NCBI GenBank assembly: GCA_052387735.1
Contig: JBQTIW010000035.1
Coordinates: 42,308-106,307 of the forward strand
Direction of reading: 5' to 3'
Length of the DNA: 64,000 bases
DNA from: RBC101 sp052387735
Lineage (GTDB): Bacteria; Gemmatimonadota; Gemmatimonadetes; Gemmatimonadales; Gemmatimonadaceae
In this document: positions 26,606 through 34,854 of the stretch, piece by piece
Numbering within the stretch: the first letter of the stretch is position 1
Layout: each line of letters begins with the position of its first letter
Made by a program: the position numbers and the translations under genes
The notes under the pieces: model-generated
Database searches by the model: none
Told to the model about the DNA's origin: nothing
What the model saw: only the letters and a program-made list of their open reading frames with translations

Positions 26606-26947
26606 ATGCCCGTGCCTGACGATGCGTTCACGCTGTATGACTTGCGGGTCGAAGTGGTGGCGACCGAACGACCAATGGTCTGCAACCACCAGCCGGGAGA
26701 CTGGTTCGAGCTCTCAGGAGAAGACCTGCGATTCCCCGACGGTCAGACGTTCCCGCTGTACCCGCTCGCCGCGCTGCTCCCGATCCTCCCCGCCAAGCAG
26801 CGCATGACGCATCCCGCGGATTGGATGACGACCGACACTGACATCGCGTGTCCCGATCCGAACTGCGGCGGACGATTTCGCATCACCCGCGGGCGGGCGC
26901 GCACGTTCCGGCATGACGACGTGACGGCGGTGCCGATGAGTGGGTAG
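26606..26947 (+). CDS. TIGR04076 family protein
   Basis: About 113 residues from an ATG with a strong ribosome site (GGAAGGAG, six bases upstream). VVATERPMVCNHQPGDWFELSGEDL, FPLYPLAALLPILPAKQR and CPDPNCGGRFRITR (each under 26 residues apart) match TIGR04076, small proteins with two to three conserved Cys, often next to redox or radical-SAM proteins elsewhere. No such neighbour exists here. Cytoplasmic, function unknown. Confidence 0.75.
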   Translation: MPVPDDAFTLYDLRVEVVATERPMVCNHQPGDWFELSGEDLRFPDGQTFPLYPLAALLPILPAKQRMTHPADWMTTDTDIACPDPNCGGRFRITRGRARTFRHDDVTAVPMSG

Positions 26948-26985
26948 TGGGTCGTCGGTAGCGGGTGGAATGGCGGTGGTGTGGG
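26938..26985. repeat. Low-complexity word repeat after TIGR04076 gene
   Basis: GAGTGGGTAGTGGGTCGTCGG continuing to GTAGCGGGTGG covers the stop region and following bases, using the same words as the repeat at 2925. The expected complementary half (CCACTCCGCTACGCC at about 27030) is imperfect. Confidence 0.35.
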
Positions 26986-27116
26986 TTGCTGTCAACGCCG
27001 GCAGACACGTTGGTTCCGGCTGCGTACCACTCCGCTACGCCTCCGCGTGCTCCCATCGTCATCTCCAGGTAGGTAGATTCGATGGCTCGTCTCATTCCTC
27101 ACCGGAGTGGATTTCC

Positions 27117-27677
27117 ATGCGCGCTTTCTCGTGTTCACTCGTCGCGATTTCCGTTGGGCTCGCGATGTCCGCGGCACCTGCCGCGGCGCAAAAGACCGGA
27201 TCGGTGGTTGCCGACCTCGTGAAGGACGTGTCTGAAGTCGAGGAGAAGCTCGTCGGGCTCGCCAAGGCGATACCTGCCGACAAGTACGGCTGGCGTCCCG
27301 GGCAGGGTGTGCGTTCCATCGGCGAGGTCGTCATGCACGTTGCCAGCGACAACTGGTTCATCCCCGGTGCTACGGGCACGGCGATTCCGGCCGCGACCGG
27401 CATCAAGCCGGATGACTACAAGACCGTTGTTGCCTACGAGGGCCGAAGTGTCACGCCTGATGCCGCCGTACAGGAGCTGCAGTCGTCCTTTGCCTACCTC
27501 AAGAAGGCCATGCGGGACACCCCCGAGGCGAGCATGAGCGTAACGAAAAAGGTGTTCGGACAGGACTTCACGATGCAGCAGGTGTGGATCATGGCGACCA
27601 CACACCTGCACGAGCACCTCGGCCAGCTGATCGCGTACGCGCGCAGCAATGGCGTGGTGCCGCCCTGGAGCAAGTGA
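27117..27677 (+). CDS. Secreted DinB-superfamily protein
   Basis: About 186 residues from the ATG that gives a clean signal peptide (about residues 1-24, AAPAAAQ). The DinB_2 core is seen in VEEKLVGLAKAIPADKYGWRP, SIGEVVMHVASDNW and ATTHLHEHLGQLIAYARSNG, with His residues positioned as metal ligands. This exported type is abundant in Gemmatimonadota-like genomes; the substrate is unknown. The upstream 169 bases contain only the word repeat. Confidence 0.85.
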   Translation: MRAFSCSLVAISVGLAMSAAPAAAQKTGSVVADLVKDVSEVEEKLVGLAKAIPADKYGWRPGQGVRSIGEVVMHVASDNWFIPGATGTAIPAATGIKPDDYKTVVAYEGRSVTPDAAVQELQSSFAYLKKAMRDTPEASMSVTKKVFGQDFTMQQVWIMATTHLHEHLGQLIAYARSNGVVPPWSK

Positions 27678-27722
27678 GCGCACGCGCGGCACGACGGTGG
27701 CGCGCGACGCGTCGCCGGCGGC

Positions 27723-28775
27723 GTGCCTGAGGTTCCCCGAATCGACCTGGCCCCCGGGTACCGTATCGCTCGGCTGATCAAAGGTGGTTGGCAGCTGGCC
27801 GGGGGCCACGGCGTTGTAGATCGCGCATCGGCGTTGCGGGACATGGCGGCGTTCGTGGCGGCGGGGATCACGACCTTCGACTGCGCCGACATCTATACGG
27901 GCGTCGAAGCACTCATCGGGGAGTTTCTCTCGGGGAACCCCGGAGCAGGTCTGCAGGTGCACACCAAGTACGTGCCCGATCTCGCCGAACTCTCCGCGCT
28001 CACGCCCGCCGCGATCGAGCGCTCCGTGGACCGGTCACGCGCGCGGCTGCGCCGGGACCGACTGGACGTCGTGCAGCTGCACTGGTGGGACTACGGCGCA
28101 GGCGACTTTCAGAGGGCGGGACGCGAGCTCGCCCGCCTCGTAGGGATCGGAAAGCTGCGCCACGTGGGCGTGACAAACTTTGGAACGCGGCAACTGCGCT
28201 CGCTCGTGCAGGGCGGCGTTCCGGTCGTGTCGCACCAGGTGCAGTACTCGTTGCTCGACCGTCGCCCGGCCGGCCCGATGAGTCGTCTGTGCCAGGATCA
28301 TGGCATTGGGCTCCTCTGCTATGGCAGCCTAGCCGGCGGCTTTCTGGGCGAGCGCTGGTTAGGCGCACCGGAACCCCAGAGTCCGCTGGAGAATCGTTCG
28401 CTCGTCAAGTACAAGTTGATCATCGACGAGTTTGGCGGCTGGGCGCGATTCCAGGAGCTGCTGCGTGTCTTGCACGCCATCGCCGAAGCGCACACCGTGG
28501 CCATCGGGTCCGTGGCGATCCGATGGGTGCTCGAACAGCCCGCTGTGGCCGCGGCAATCATCGGAGCGCGAAACACGTCGCATCTCGACGATACGGTCGC
28601 TGCCTTCGGGTTCGAGCTGACCGCCGCCGACCGCGCGCGTATCGAGGCCCTGCTGGCGCAGGCGAAGGGGCCGGTGGGTGACGTATACGAACTGGAGCGC
28701 GATCGGGAAGGTCCGCATGGGCGCATCATGCGGTACTCCCTGAACGCGGGGGCGCTAGGCCCGCGATCCTCTTGA
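27723..28775 (+). CDS. Aldo/keto reductase
   Basis: 350 residues from a GTG. The (beta/alpha)8 reductase pattern is shown by FDCADIYTG (catalytic Asp and Tyr), VQLHWWDYG, VGVTNFG, and IIGARNTSHLDDTVAAFG near the C-terminus, where NADPH binds. The His of the usual catalytic tetrad is represented in QLHWW. It would reduce an aldehyde, ketone or sugar. Its stop lies inside the -35 element of the trp promoter. Confidence 0.88.
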   Translation: MPEVPRIDLAPGYRIARLIKGGWQLAGGHGVVDRASALRDMAAFVAAGITTFDCADIYTGVEALIGEFLSGNPGAGLQVHTKYVPDLAELSALTPAAIERSVDRSRARLRRDRLDVVQLHWWDYGAGDFQRAGRELARLVGIGKLRHVGVTNFGTRQLRSLVQGGVPVVSHQVQYSLLDRRPAGPMSRLCQDHGIGLLCYGSLAGGFLGERWLGAPEPQSPLENRSLVKYKLIIDEFGGWARFQELLRVLHAIAEAHTVAIGSVAIRWVLEQPAVAAAIIGARNTSHLDDTVAAFGFELTAADRARIEALLAQAKGPVGDVYELERDREGPHGRIMRYSLNAGALGPRSS

Positions 28776-28800
28776 ATCAGTGTGCTGTGGGGGGTATTGT
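28772..28800 (+). promoter_or_regulatory. Predicted trp promoter
   Basis: TTGAAT (28772-28777), 17 bases, TATTGT (28795-28800): four of six matches in each element with the ideal spacer. Transcription would begin about 28807, giving a leader of about 190 bases before trpE. The -35 overlaps the stop of the upstream gene. Confidence 0.55.
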
Positions 28801-28848
28801 GCGTTCCCCGACCATTGGGACTTCCCTCCTGAGTGACGCTCCCCGGTG

Positions 28849-28908
28849 ATGTTCCTTCACGTTGAACTCTGGCTCGCAGGCAACAGCTGGCGCTGGTGGC
28901 GCCACTAA
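28849..28908 (+). CDS. trpL: trp leader peptide, four Trp in 19 residues
   Basis: ATG at 28849 opens a 19-codon frame reading MFLHVELWLAGNSWRWWRH, then TAA. Trp at positions 8, 14, 16 and 17 is far above chance, and the frame sits between a promoter and trpE. In known attenuators, ribosome stalling at Trp codons when tryptophan is scarce reshapes the mRNA. No good Shine-Dalgarno precedes it. This makes an attenuation system very likely, though no gene track would call a frame this short. Confidence 0.8.
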   Translation: MFLHVELWLAGNSWRWWRH

Positions 28909-28976
28909 ATCGTCCTGCGCCCGCGCGCGGCCCGTAGCGCGCCCACGCCACTTCAACGCTCAGGGGTTCCGGCCCC
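28888..28976 (+). promoter_or_regulatory. trp leader hairpins (putative attenuator)
   Basis: TGGCGC and GCGCCA (28888-28904) pair within the Trp codons; GCGCGC repeats as a dyad at 28923 and 28937; GGGG and CCCC (28963-28976) flank the base just before the trpE ribosome site AGGAG (28984-28988). CGCCAC near 28948 can also pair with GTGGCG at 28898, which would compete with the first hairpin. No T-run follows, so control may act on translation or Rho rather than on an intrinsic terminator. Confidence 0.5.
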
Positions 28977-28997
28977 ACACATCAGGAGCAGACTGCC

Positions 28998-30482
28998 ATG
29001 CACGACGCGGACTTCGCGCGCCTTGCCGCTCAGGGATACAACCGAATCCCGCTCGTGCTCGAGACCTTCGCCGATCTCGAGACACCGCTCACGATCTACC
29101 TCAAGCTGGCGGCAGGCGCGTATTCGTACCTGCTCGAATCGGTGCAGGGGGGCGAGCGCTTTGCGCGCTACTCGTTCATCGGGCTTCCGGCGGCGAGCCG
29201 CGTGGTCATTCGCGATCGCGCGGTGCAGATCCTACATGGGGAGAGCGTTACAGAAGCCCTGACAGTCGACGACCCCCTCCAGTTCGTGCGCGAATACCTC
29301 GCGCGCTTTCGCGTCGCGCCGGTGCCGGGCCTGCCGCGCTTCTGCGGCGGATTGGTCGGCTACTTCGGGTACGAGGCCGTCCGTTGGATCGAGCGAAAGC
29401 TCGACGCCTACGCACCCAAACCGGATCCCATCGGCGCTCCCGACGCCGTGCTGCTCTTGTCCGAGGAAGTCGCCATCGTCGACAATCTCTCGGGGAAGCT
29501 CTACCTCGTGGTCTTCGTGGATCCGCGCAATCCCATGGCCCTGCGCCACGGGCGCGATCGGCTGGCGCAGCTTCACCAGCGATTGCGGCAGCCACTGGTG
29601 GCGCCTGCGCATCGCCCCGTCCCTCACGCGGCCGCATCATCGGACATCGGTGAGGCAGCATATCTCGCCGCTGTCGCCACCGCCAAACAGTACATCGTGG
29701 ACGGTGACGTGATGCAGGTGCAGATCTCGCAGCGGCTGTCCCGGCCCTTCGCTGGCGATCCGCTCGCGCTCTACCGCTGCCTGCGCACGCTCAATCCATC
29801 GCCGTACATGATGTACTTCGATCTCCGCGACCTGCACATCGTGAGCGCGTCGCCCGAGATCCTGGTACGGAAAGAGGGACACAAAGTCACCGTACGGCCG
29901 ATCGCCGGGACGCGCCGCCGTGGCGTCACAGCTGAACAGGACGCGCAGCTCGCCCAGGACCTGCTCGCCGATCCCAAGGAGCGTGCCGAACATGTGATGC
30001 TCATCGATCTGGGACGCAACGACGTGGGGCGCATTGCCAAGGTGGGATCGGTCAAGGTCACCGAACAGATGGTGATTGAACGGTACTCGCACGTGATGCA
30101 CATCGTGTCCAATGTCGAAGGCGCCATTCCTCCCACCTGTGACGCAGTGGACGTGCTGCGAGCCACGTTCCCGGCGGGCACGGTCACTGGCGCTCCCAAG
30201 GTGCGCGCGATGGAGATCATCGACGAGCTGGAATCGGTGAAGCGCGGGATCTACTCAGGTGCGGCGGGCTATCTGGGATTCCAGGGTGACATGGACGTCG
30301 CCATTGCGATCCGGACGGCCGTCGTGAAGGACGGACTCCTCCATGTACAGGCAGCGGCCGGCATCGTGGCCGACAGCGTACCTGCCAGCGAGTGGGAGGA
30401 GACGAACATCAAGGCGCGCGCGCTGCTGCGTGCGGCGGAGATGGCTAGCGCCGGGCTCGACGAGGATCGGAGGGAGCCATGA
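28998..30482 (+). CDS. trpE: Anthranilate synthase component I
   Basis: 494 residues. N-terminal YLLESVQGGERFARYSFIG is the tryptophan feedback site; the chorismate-binding C-terminal half has VRPIAGTRRRG, HVMLIDLGRNDVGR, FPAGTVTGAPKVRAMEIIDE and GIVADSVPASEWEETNIKA. It converts chorismate to anthranilate using ammonia from TrpG. The presence of the LLES motif argues for TrpE over PabB. It overlaps trpG by four bases (ATGA) and is preceded by the leader peptide. trpD, C, B and A are not in the window. Confidence 0.95.
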   Translation: MHDADFARLAAQGYNRIPLVLETFADLETPLTIYLKLAAGAYSYLLESVQGGERFARYSFIGLPAASRVVIRDRAVQILHGESVTEALTVDDPLQFVREYLARFRVAPVPGLPRFCGGLVGYFGYEAVRWIERKLDAYAPKPDPIGAPDAVLLLSEEVAIVDNLSGKLYLVVFVDPRNPMALRHGRDRLAQLHQRLRQPLVAPAHRPVPHAAASSDIGEAAYLAAVATAKQYIVDGDVMQVQISQRLSRPFAGDPLALYRCLRTLNPSPYMMYFDLRDLHIVSASPEILVRKEGHKVTVRPIAGTRRRGVTAEQDAQLAQDLLADPKERAEHVMLIDLGRNDVGRIAKVGSVKVTEQMVIERYSHVMHIVSNVEGAIPPTCDAVDVLRATFPAGTVTGAPKVRAMEIIDELESVKRGIYSGAAGYLGFQGDMDVAIAIRTAVVKDGLLHVQAAAGIVADSVPASEWEETNIKARALLRAAEMASAGLDEDRREP

Positions 30483-31051
30483 TCGTGATGATCGACAATT
30501 ACGACTCGTTCACCTGGAACCTCGTGCAGTACCTCGGAGAACTCGGGGCCGAGGTGCGGGTGGTGCGCAACGATGCGACCACCGTGGACGAGCTGATCGC
30601 CCTGGACCCGGAGCGGGTGGTGATCTCGCCTGGCCCCTGCTCACCTAACGAAGCGGGTGTGTCGCTCGAAGTGATCACCCGGTTCGCAGGGCGGGTCCCC
30701 GTACTGGGTGTCTGTCTGGGTCACCAGGCCATCGGGCAGGCGTTCGGCGGGCGCGTGGTGCACGCAAAGACCCTGATGCATGGAAAGGTCGCGCCGATCG
30801 AGCACACGGGTGTGGGAGTTTTTCGCGACCTCCCTACGCCGTTCGCCGCAACACGCTATCACTCGCTCGCCGTCGAGCGGGCCAATCTTCCGGACTGCCT
30901 CGAGGTCACCGCGTGGACGGCGGATGGGGAGATCATGGGCTTGCGGCACAGGGAGTACGCCGTCGAGGGTGTGCAGTTCCATCCGGAATCGATCCTTACC
31001 GAACATGGACACGCCCTTCTGAGGAACTTTCTGTCGCTCCAGGCCGGGTAG
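30479..31051 (+). CDS. trpG: Anthranilate synthase component II (glutamine amidotransferase)
   Basis: 190 residues. MIDNYDSFTWNLVQYLGELG, SPGPCSPNEAG, GVCLGHQAIGQ with nucleophile Cys79, and QFHPESILTEHG with the catalytic His and Glu, make a class-I amidotransferase of the TrpG/PabA group. It supplies ammonia to TrpE and may also serve a PabB elsewhere. It is coupled to trpE by an ATGA overlap. Confidence 0.95.
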   Translation: MIVMIDNYDSFTWNLVQYLGELGAEVRVVRNDATTVDELIALDPERVVISPGPCSPNEAGVSLEVITRFAGRVPVLGVCLGHQAIGQAFGGRVVHAKTLMHGKVAPIEHTGVGVFRDLPTPFAATRYHSLAVERANLPDCLEVTAWTADGEIMGLRHREYAVEGVQFHPESILTEHGHALLRNFLSLQAG

Positions 31052-31328
31052 GGCTCGCCCGTTCCCCCGTCACCGGAGGGAGCGCCAATCCCTATTGCGC
31101 GACAGCGGATGTCGCTCCTTCTCATGCGTCCCATCCCCTTACGTACATCGACGGCGTGATCGCGTTCCTCGAGGACGTCGACACGGGGAAGATGTGGGAC
31201 CGGGGACTGGACGCTCGCCTCGGAGGACCGACGACACCGGCTCGGCGCAGGCCTCGCTCAGGCTCGCGTGGCCGCTGACCTCGGGCTCCAGCGCAGAGCG
31301 GGAGCCGGCGTCTTTCGTGGGTGTCTGG
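31052..31328. other. Gene-free stretch after trpG
   Basis: The plus strand contains the coding-like fragment THPLTY-free segment YIDGVIAFLEDVDTGKMWDRGL (broken here as YIDGVIAF-LEDVDTGKMW) near 31140-31210, without start or stop of its own, and a GGCTCC/GGAGCC dyad near 31284-31310. I see no complete gene. It may be debris of an inserted gene. Confidence 0.4.
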
Positions 31329-32450
31329 TCACGGTCCGAGCAGGGCGTCGGCGATGGTGGCGATTTCGTCGGCCTCACGCCACGCCGCCGCGAGTTCTTC
31401 GAGTTCGCCCTCCATGGCGCGGCGCTCGCTCTCTTCATGCGCGGCAATTTCGAGCGCCACACGATCGACCAGCGGCACTTCGAGAAGCGCGGTGGCCGGA
31501 TCGCTGCCAATGCCGCCGCGCCCCCAGAACGTCCGACCGGTGAGCCGCCAGGCAAGTCGCTCGGTCTGGGTCGTCGCGATTTCCAGGGCCTGGACGTCGG
31601 TGACCCGGGACTCCTCGGCGTTCTCTCGACCCCATGACGATCGGAGCGCGATGGTCAACACGCGGTTGAAGTAGCTGTCGGGACGAGCCGACTCGTCGAC
31701 CTTGGACACGGCCGCGGAGAGCAGCTCGTGCGAGAAGCCGGCTCCCCGTTCGGTTCCGTTGATGATCGCCAGCATGCGCGCCACGGCACGCACCCCCGCC
31801 TCACCTTCCAGGGTCAGCAGTCCCTGATCGTGCGGGACTGCAAGCGACCATGGGCGCCCTGGTTCGGGTCGTACAAGGCTCGCACGGACCAGATGGCGCA
31901 GCCGAATGACCGCGATGGGAATATCCGCCGAGTCGGCCCCCCGTCGCGGGAGCTGCACCACATCTGCGACTTTGTCTCCGTAGACGCCAAGCAACAGGTC
32001 GGCGAGCGCTTTGCGCGCGTAGTGGTGGCGGCCATCGGGTTGCGACGACAGGAGAGCGCGCGCGCCGGCGACCATGAACGATGCCACCTGTCCAAGCGCA
32101 CGCGAGGCTACCGGCCGGCGGTGCCGCAGCATACGCCCATATCGCCAGGCGGCGACCTCGGGACGCAGCGCAGGGCCAATGCGGATCAGGTCGACGTCGC
32201 CCTTGAGCCACGCCAGGCCGATGTTGCCTGACGAGTAGCGGAGTGCGGTCGCACGGAAGCGCCGTTCGCACTCGTCAACCGTTTCCCATCGCTCTTCGAT
32301 CGGTGCGAGATTCCACCGCGCACAGACCGGACACACGGCCCAGAGGCAGGCCTTCAGTGGATCGAACGCCACACGCCGGGATACCGCAAAAGTCTCCAGC
32401 ACCTGATTCTCGCCCAGGCTGGCGTAACAGAAAGTGCAGGTGGCGTACAT
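31329..32450 (-). CDS. Conserved-looking hypothetical protein with zinc-ribbon-like N-terminus
   Basis: 373 residues. The N-terminus has CTFC at residues 5-8 and CPVC at about 40-43, a probable zinc ribbon, followed by the phrase RWETVDECERRFRATALRYSS. The middle and C-terminus are soluble and Glu/Ala/Arg-rich, ending in a coiled-coil-like helix (EESERRAMEGELEELAAAW). No catalytic motif is recognised. Length, codon bias and lack of frameshifts make it a real gene. The 420 bases upstream hold a promoter-like pair only. Confidence 0.7.
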   Translation of the reverse strand: MYATCTFCYASLGENQVLETFAVSRRVAFDPLKACLWAVCPVCARWNLAPIEERWETVDECERRFRATALRYSSGNIGLAWLKGDVDLIRIGPALRPEVAAWRYGRMLRHRRPVASRALGQVASFMVAGARALLSSQPDGRHHYARKALADLLLGVYGDKVADVVQLPRRGADSADIPIAVIRLRHLVRASLVRPEPGRPWSLAVPHDQGLLTLEGEAGVRAVARMLAIINGTERGAGFSHELLSAAVSKVDESARPDSYFNRVLTIALRSSWGRENAEESRVTDVQALEIATTQTERLAWRLTGRTFWGRGGIGSDPATALLEVPLVDRVALEIAAHEESERRAMEGELEELAAAWREADEIATIADALLGP

Positions 32451-32785
32451 GCGCCGTGGTCTGCCCGGAATTCAGGTGAGCGTCGCTCTCGACTCACGCT
32501 ACACGACCCGCCCATCGGACACCAGATGCTCGGGACCAGCCGAGGGGAGCGAAGGGTGGGTGGCGGGTGGGGCGCCCTCCCGTACGACGCGCTGTACCCA
32601 CGACCCAACGCCCGATCGGCCACCTGCGACGTGGGCGGTCTTTACCCGATCCGCCGGTCCAAGGGTAAGCGTGCCCTGCATGTGGCGGCGGCTCTCGGCG
32701 CGGGGCTGCCGGGATTCTTGTGTCAGGTTGCTGCCGATCAGGGATGGACGCTGTTTCAGCGTATCGGCACAAATCGGAGCACTGG

Positions 32786-32814
32786 TTGCACTCGACCATT
32801 GCCCCCCGTTTACT
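32786..32814 (+). promoter_or_regulatory. Weak candidate promoter for the HTH gene
   Basis: TTGCAC, 17 bases, TTTACT. Three and four of six matches. A start about 32821 would leave a 50-base leader before the ATG at 32873. The rest of 32451-32872 shows no gene and no obvious repeat. Confidence 0.25.
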
Positions 32815-32872
32815 GGAGAGGTACGGTTTAGCTGCCTCCCTCGTATCACTCCCTCCTTCCGTCTCCCTCCCT

Positions 32873-33292
32873 ATGGCCGCACGCCCTCGTCGCCGCCAGA
32901 AAGCCTCCTCCGGGACAGGCGCCCGCAGAAAGCCGTCACGCAGCTCCTCATCAGGCTCCCGGAAAACGAAGCGTAGTCCAAACCAGGGGTTCCCTAAAGG
33001 CAGCAAGCATCCGTCGGCACAGCTCACGATTCAGCAGGTGCGTGCGCTCCGCGCCGGTCGTTATGACGACAAGCCGTTCTCCGAACTCGCGGCCCGGTGG
33101 GGCGTGAGTCCAGCGGCGGTGTCGCTGGCGCGAACGGGAAAGACCTGGTCGTGGCTCCCGGGAGCGCGCAAGCCGATCAAGCCGACCGATCCCAAACGTC
33201 ATCGCGGTCCGGCGGTTGTCCTCGACTGGCGCAGGGTTCTTGGCAAGGACGGAAGACCGGCGGGCGCCCGAGCAAGACCCCGCAGTCGGTAG
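32873..33292 (+). CDS. HTH DNA-binding protein with basic tail
   Basis: About 139 residues from the ATG at 32873. Residues 1-55 are Arg/Lys/Ser-rich and probably disordered, as in histone-like tails. Residues 60-105 hold a helix-turn-helix: LTIQQVRALRAGRYDDKPF then SELAARWGVSPAAVSLARTGKTW, like DNA-binding repeats in phage and homing-endonuclease proteins. The C-terminus is again basic. It lies beside a lysozyme gene and unknown genes, so an old mobile or phage region is plausible. Confidence 0.6.
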   Translation: MAARPRRRQKASSGTGARRKPSRSSSSGSRKTKRSPNQGFPKGSKHPSAQLTIQQVRALRAGRYDDKPFSELAARWGVSPAAVSLARTGKTWSWLPGARKPIKPTDPKRHRGPAVVLDWRRVLGKDGRPAGARARPRSR

Positions 33293-33634
33293 CTTCGCAG
33301 GACGCACGGTCCTAGCGCGATCGCTCTCGTCGTCAGACGGTCCCTCTCGCGTCAGACCGTTTCGGTGGTGCCGGTTCCGTCTGCCGCTGCTACTCGCCGG
33401 CCTTGTGTCCGGCGCGCAGACGCGTGGTATTCAACCCCGGTGGTGCTGGCCCCGCCCCGGAGACACTCGTGCACCGGTCGAGCGACGCGCTCGAACGGGA
33501 GTGTCTCTGAACGGGAGGGCATCGTGACGCACATTGTGCGGGCGGAAGCGCGGAGGCATCCCCGCCCGCGCTCGGGCCGCGATGCCCCGAGCGGCCGGAC
33601 GCTCGTCACGCAGCGTTGGACCAGGAGACGAACC
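33293..33634. other. Gene-free stretch before the lysozyme gene
   Basis: Two copies of GTCAGAC about 20 bases apart occur near 33335-33355. A ribosome site AGGAG at 33623-33627 serves the following gene. No ORF looks genuine; the long frame that continues into the lysozyme is a chance extension. Confidence 0.4.
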
Positions 33635-34234
33635 ATGCAGGTCGATCACGCGAAGTTCTTCGACGGGTACCGGGCGGCATTCGGGAAAATGAGGCAGACC
33701 ACCGTCGCCGGAATCGAGTTGTTAGGAACGCACATGCAACAGGATCCCGACCTGACCGATGTGCGCTGGGCAGCGTACATGCTGGCCACGGTGAAACACG
33801 AGTGCGCCAACCGATGGCTTCCCATCACCGAGTTCGGACCGCGGGAATACTTCGCGAAGTATGAAAGCGGCACGAAGCTGGGCAAACAGCTCGGCAACAC
33901 GCAGCCTGACGATGGGTTTCGCTTTCGCGGACGCGGATACGTGCAGATCACCGGGCGTGCCAACTATCGGCGGCTGTCCGAGGCCCTCGCCCTGGGAAGT
34001 CTGCTCGAGGACGATCCGGACCACGCGCTGAGGCCGCAGGTGGCCTACCGCATCATGTCGGTCGGCATGCGCAAGGGGATGTTCACCGGCAAGAAGCTCA
34101 GCGACTACATCAACGAGACCGCCTGCGACTACAAGAACGCGCGCCGCGTCATCAATGGCACCGACCAGTGGGAGCGGATCACGGGCTACGCCGAGGCACT
34201 GGAGCAGGTGCTTCGACTCACGGTGTCAATGTGA
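33635..34234 (+). CDS. GH19-like lysozyme/chitinase (endolysin-like)
   Basis: About 199 residues from the ATG with AGGAG seven bases upstream. GH19 fold motifs are present: VKHECANRWLPITE (catalytic Glu after His), FRFRGRGYVQITGRANY, and the C-terminal helices ending YAEALEQVLRL. No signal peptide, so export would need a holin or lysis, as for phage endolysins. It cleaves peptidoglycan or chitin beta-1,4 bonds. Neighbouring HTH protein and unknown genes support a phage or bacteriocin remnant. Confidence 0.82.
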   Translation: MQVDHAKFFDGYRAAFGKMRQTTVAGIELLGTHMQQDPDLTDVRWAAYMLATVKHECANRWLPITEFGPREYFAKYESGTKLGKQLGNTQPDDGFRFRGRGYVQITGRANYRRLSEALALGSLLEDDPDHALRPQVAYRIMSVGMRKGMFTGKKLSDYINETACDYKNARRVINGTDQWERITGYAEALEQVLRLTVSM

Positions 34235-34484
34235 GCGCGACGCGCCGCACCATCGCTCCGTGACCGTGCGCGCCCCCTTGTAGGAGCGCCCGGACCGACG
34301 CCAACGTTGCCCGCACCGACCTCCGTGGTTCCATCGCATGCGCTCGCCAGGCAAGCACGAGTGCGGTGAAATCCTGCGACATGCCGGGGCGGGCGGATTG
34401 GCGGCAGGTTCGCGTCCGTTCTACGGCCGCCGGACGCCAGCCGCAGGGGCTCGGGATTGACAGATCGGTCGTTGAAACCAAATG

Positions 34485-34507
34485 CTCCTTTTGGCGATCT
34501 AAAGGAG
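34485..34507 (+). promoter_or_regulatory. Hairpin that hides the padR ribosome site
   Basis: CTCCTTT (34485-34491) pairs perfectly with AAAGGAG (34501-34507), the Shine-Dalgarno of padR, across a nine-base loop; the ATG is at 34512. A second dyad, CCAAA-N7-TTTGG, overlaps it. TTGACA at 34457-34462 supports a promoter upstream although the matching -10 is poor. Either RNA-level control or a PadR operator is possible. Confidence 0.55.
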
Positions 34508-34511
34508 TGTC

Positions 34512-34847
34512 ATGTCAACCGCGCGATCCGAGGTGCTCCAGGGCACCCTTGAAATGCTGGTGCTCAAGCTCCTGACCATCGAGCCGGCGCATGGCTGGGG
34601 ACTCTCCTTTCGCTTACGACAGATTTCCCGTGACGTGTTCGATGTCAACCAGGGGTCGCTGTATCCGGCGCTGCAACGGCTGTTGCGCAAGGGGCTGATT
34701 CGCTCCGAGTGGCGCACCAGTGAGAACAACCGACGCGCGCGGTACTACGAGATCACACGCGAAGGGCGCCGCTGCCTCGAGAGCGACGTTTCCGAGTGGG
34801 AGCGCTCGTCAGGCGCGGTGAATCGCGTGTTGCGTTTCGCGCAGTGA
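34512..34847 (+). CDS. PadR-family repressor
   Basis: 111 residues: LQGTLEMLVLKLLTIEPAHGWGLSFRLRQIS, then VNQGSLYPALQRLLRKGLIRSEW, and NNRRARYYEITREGRRCL give the PadR winged helix. It is followed after seven bases by an ABC-type permease gene; this PadR-permease pairing is typical of Acidobacteria and Gemmatimonadota. It probably represses its own operon and releases on an unknown ligand. Its ribosome site is in a hairpin. Confidence 0.93.
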   Translation: MSTARSEVLQGTLEMLVLKLLTIEPAHGWGLSFRLRQISRDVFDVNQGSLYPALQRLLRKGLIRSEWRTSENNRRARYYEITREGRRCLESDVSEWERSSGAVNRVLRFAQ

Positions 34848-34854
34848 GGGCTCG

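Noticed and set aside
28909..28997. Classical intrinsic attenuator terminator
   Set aside because: No T-run follows any hairpin before trpE, so I list only hairpins and leave the mechanism open.
30913..31278. Open frame after trpG
   Set aside because: Mostly out-of-frame trpG sequence; only a short tail looks coding and no start or domain supports it.
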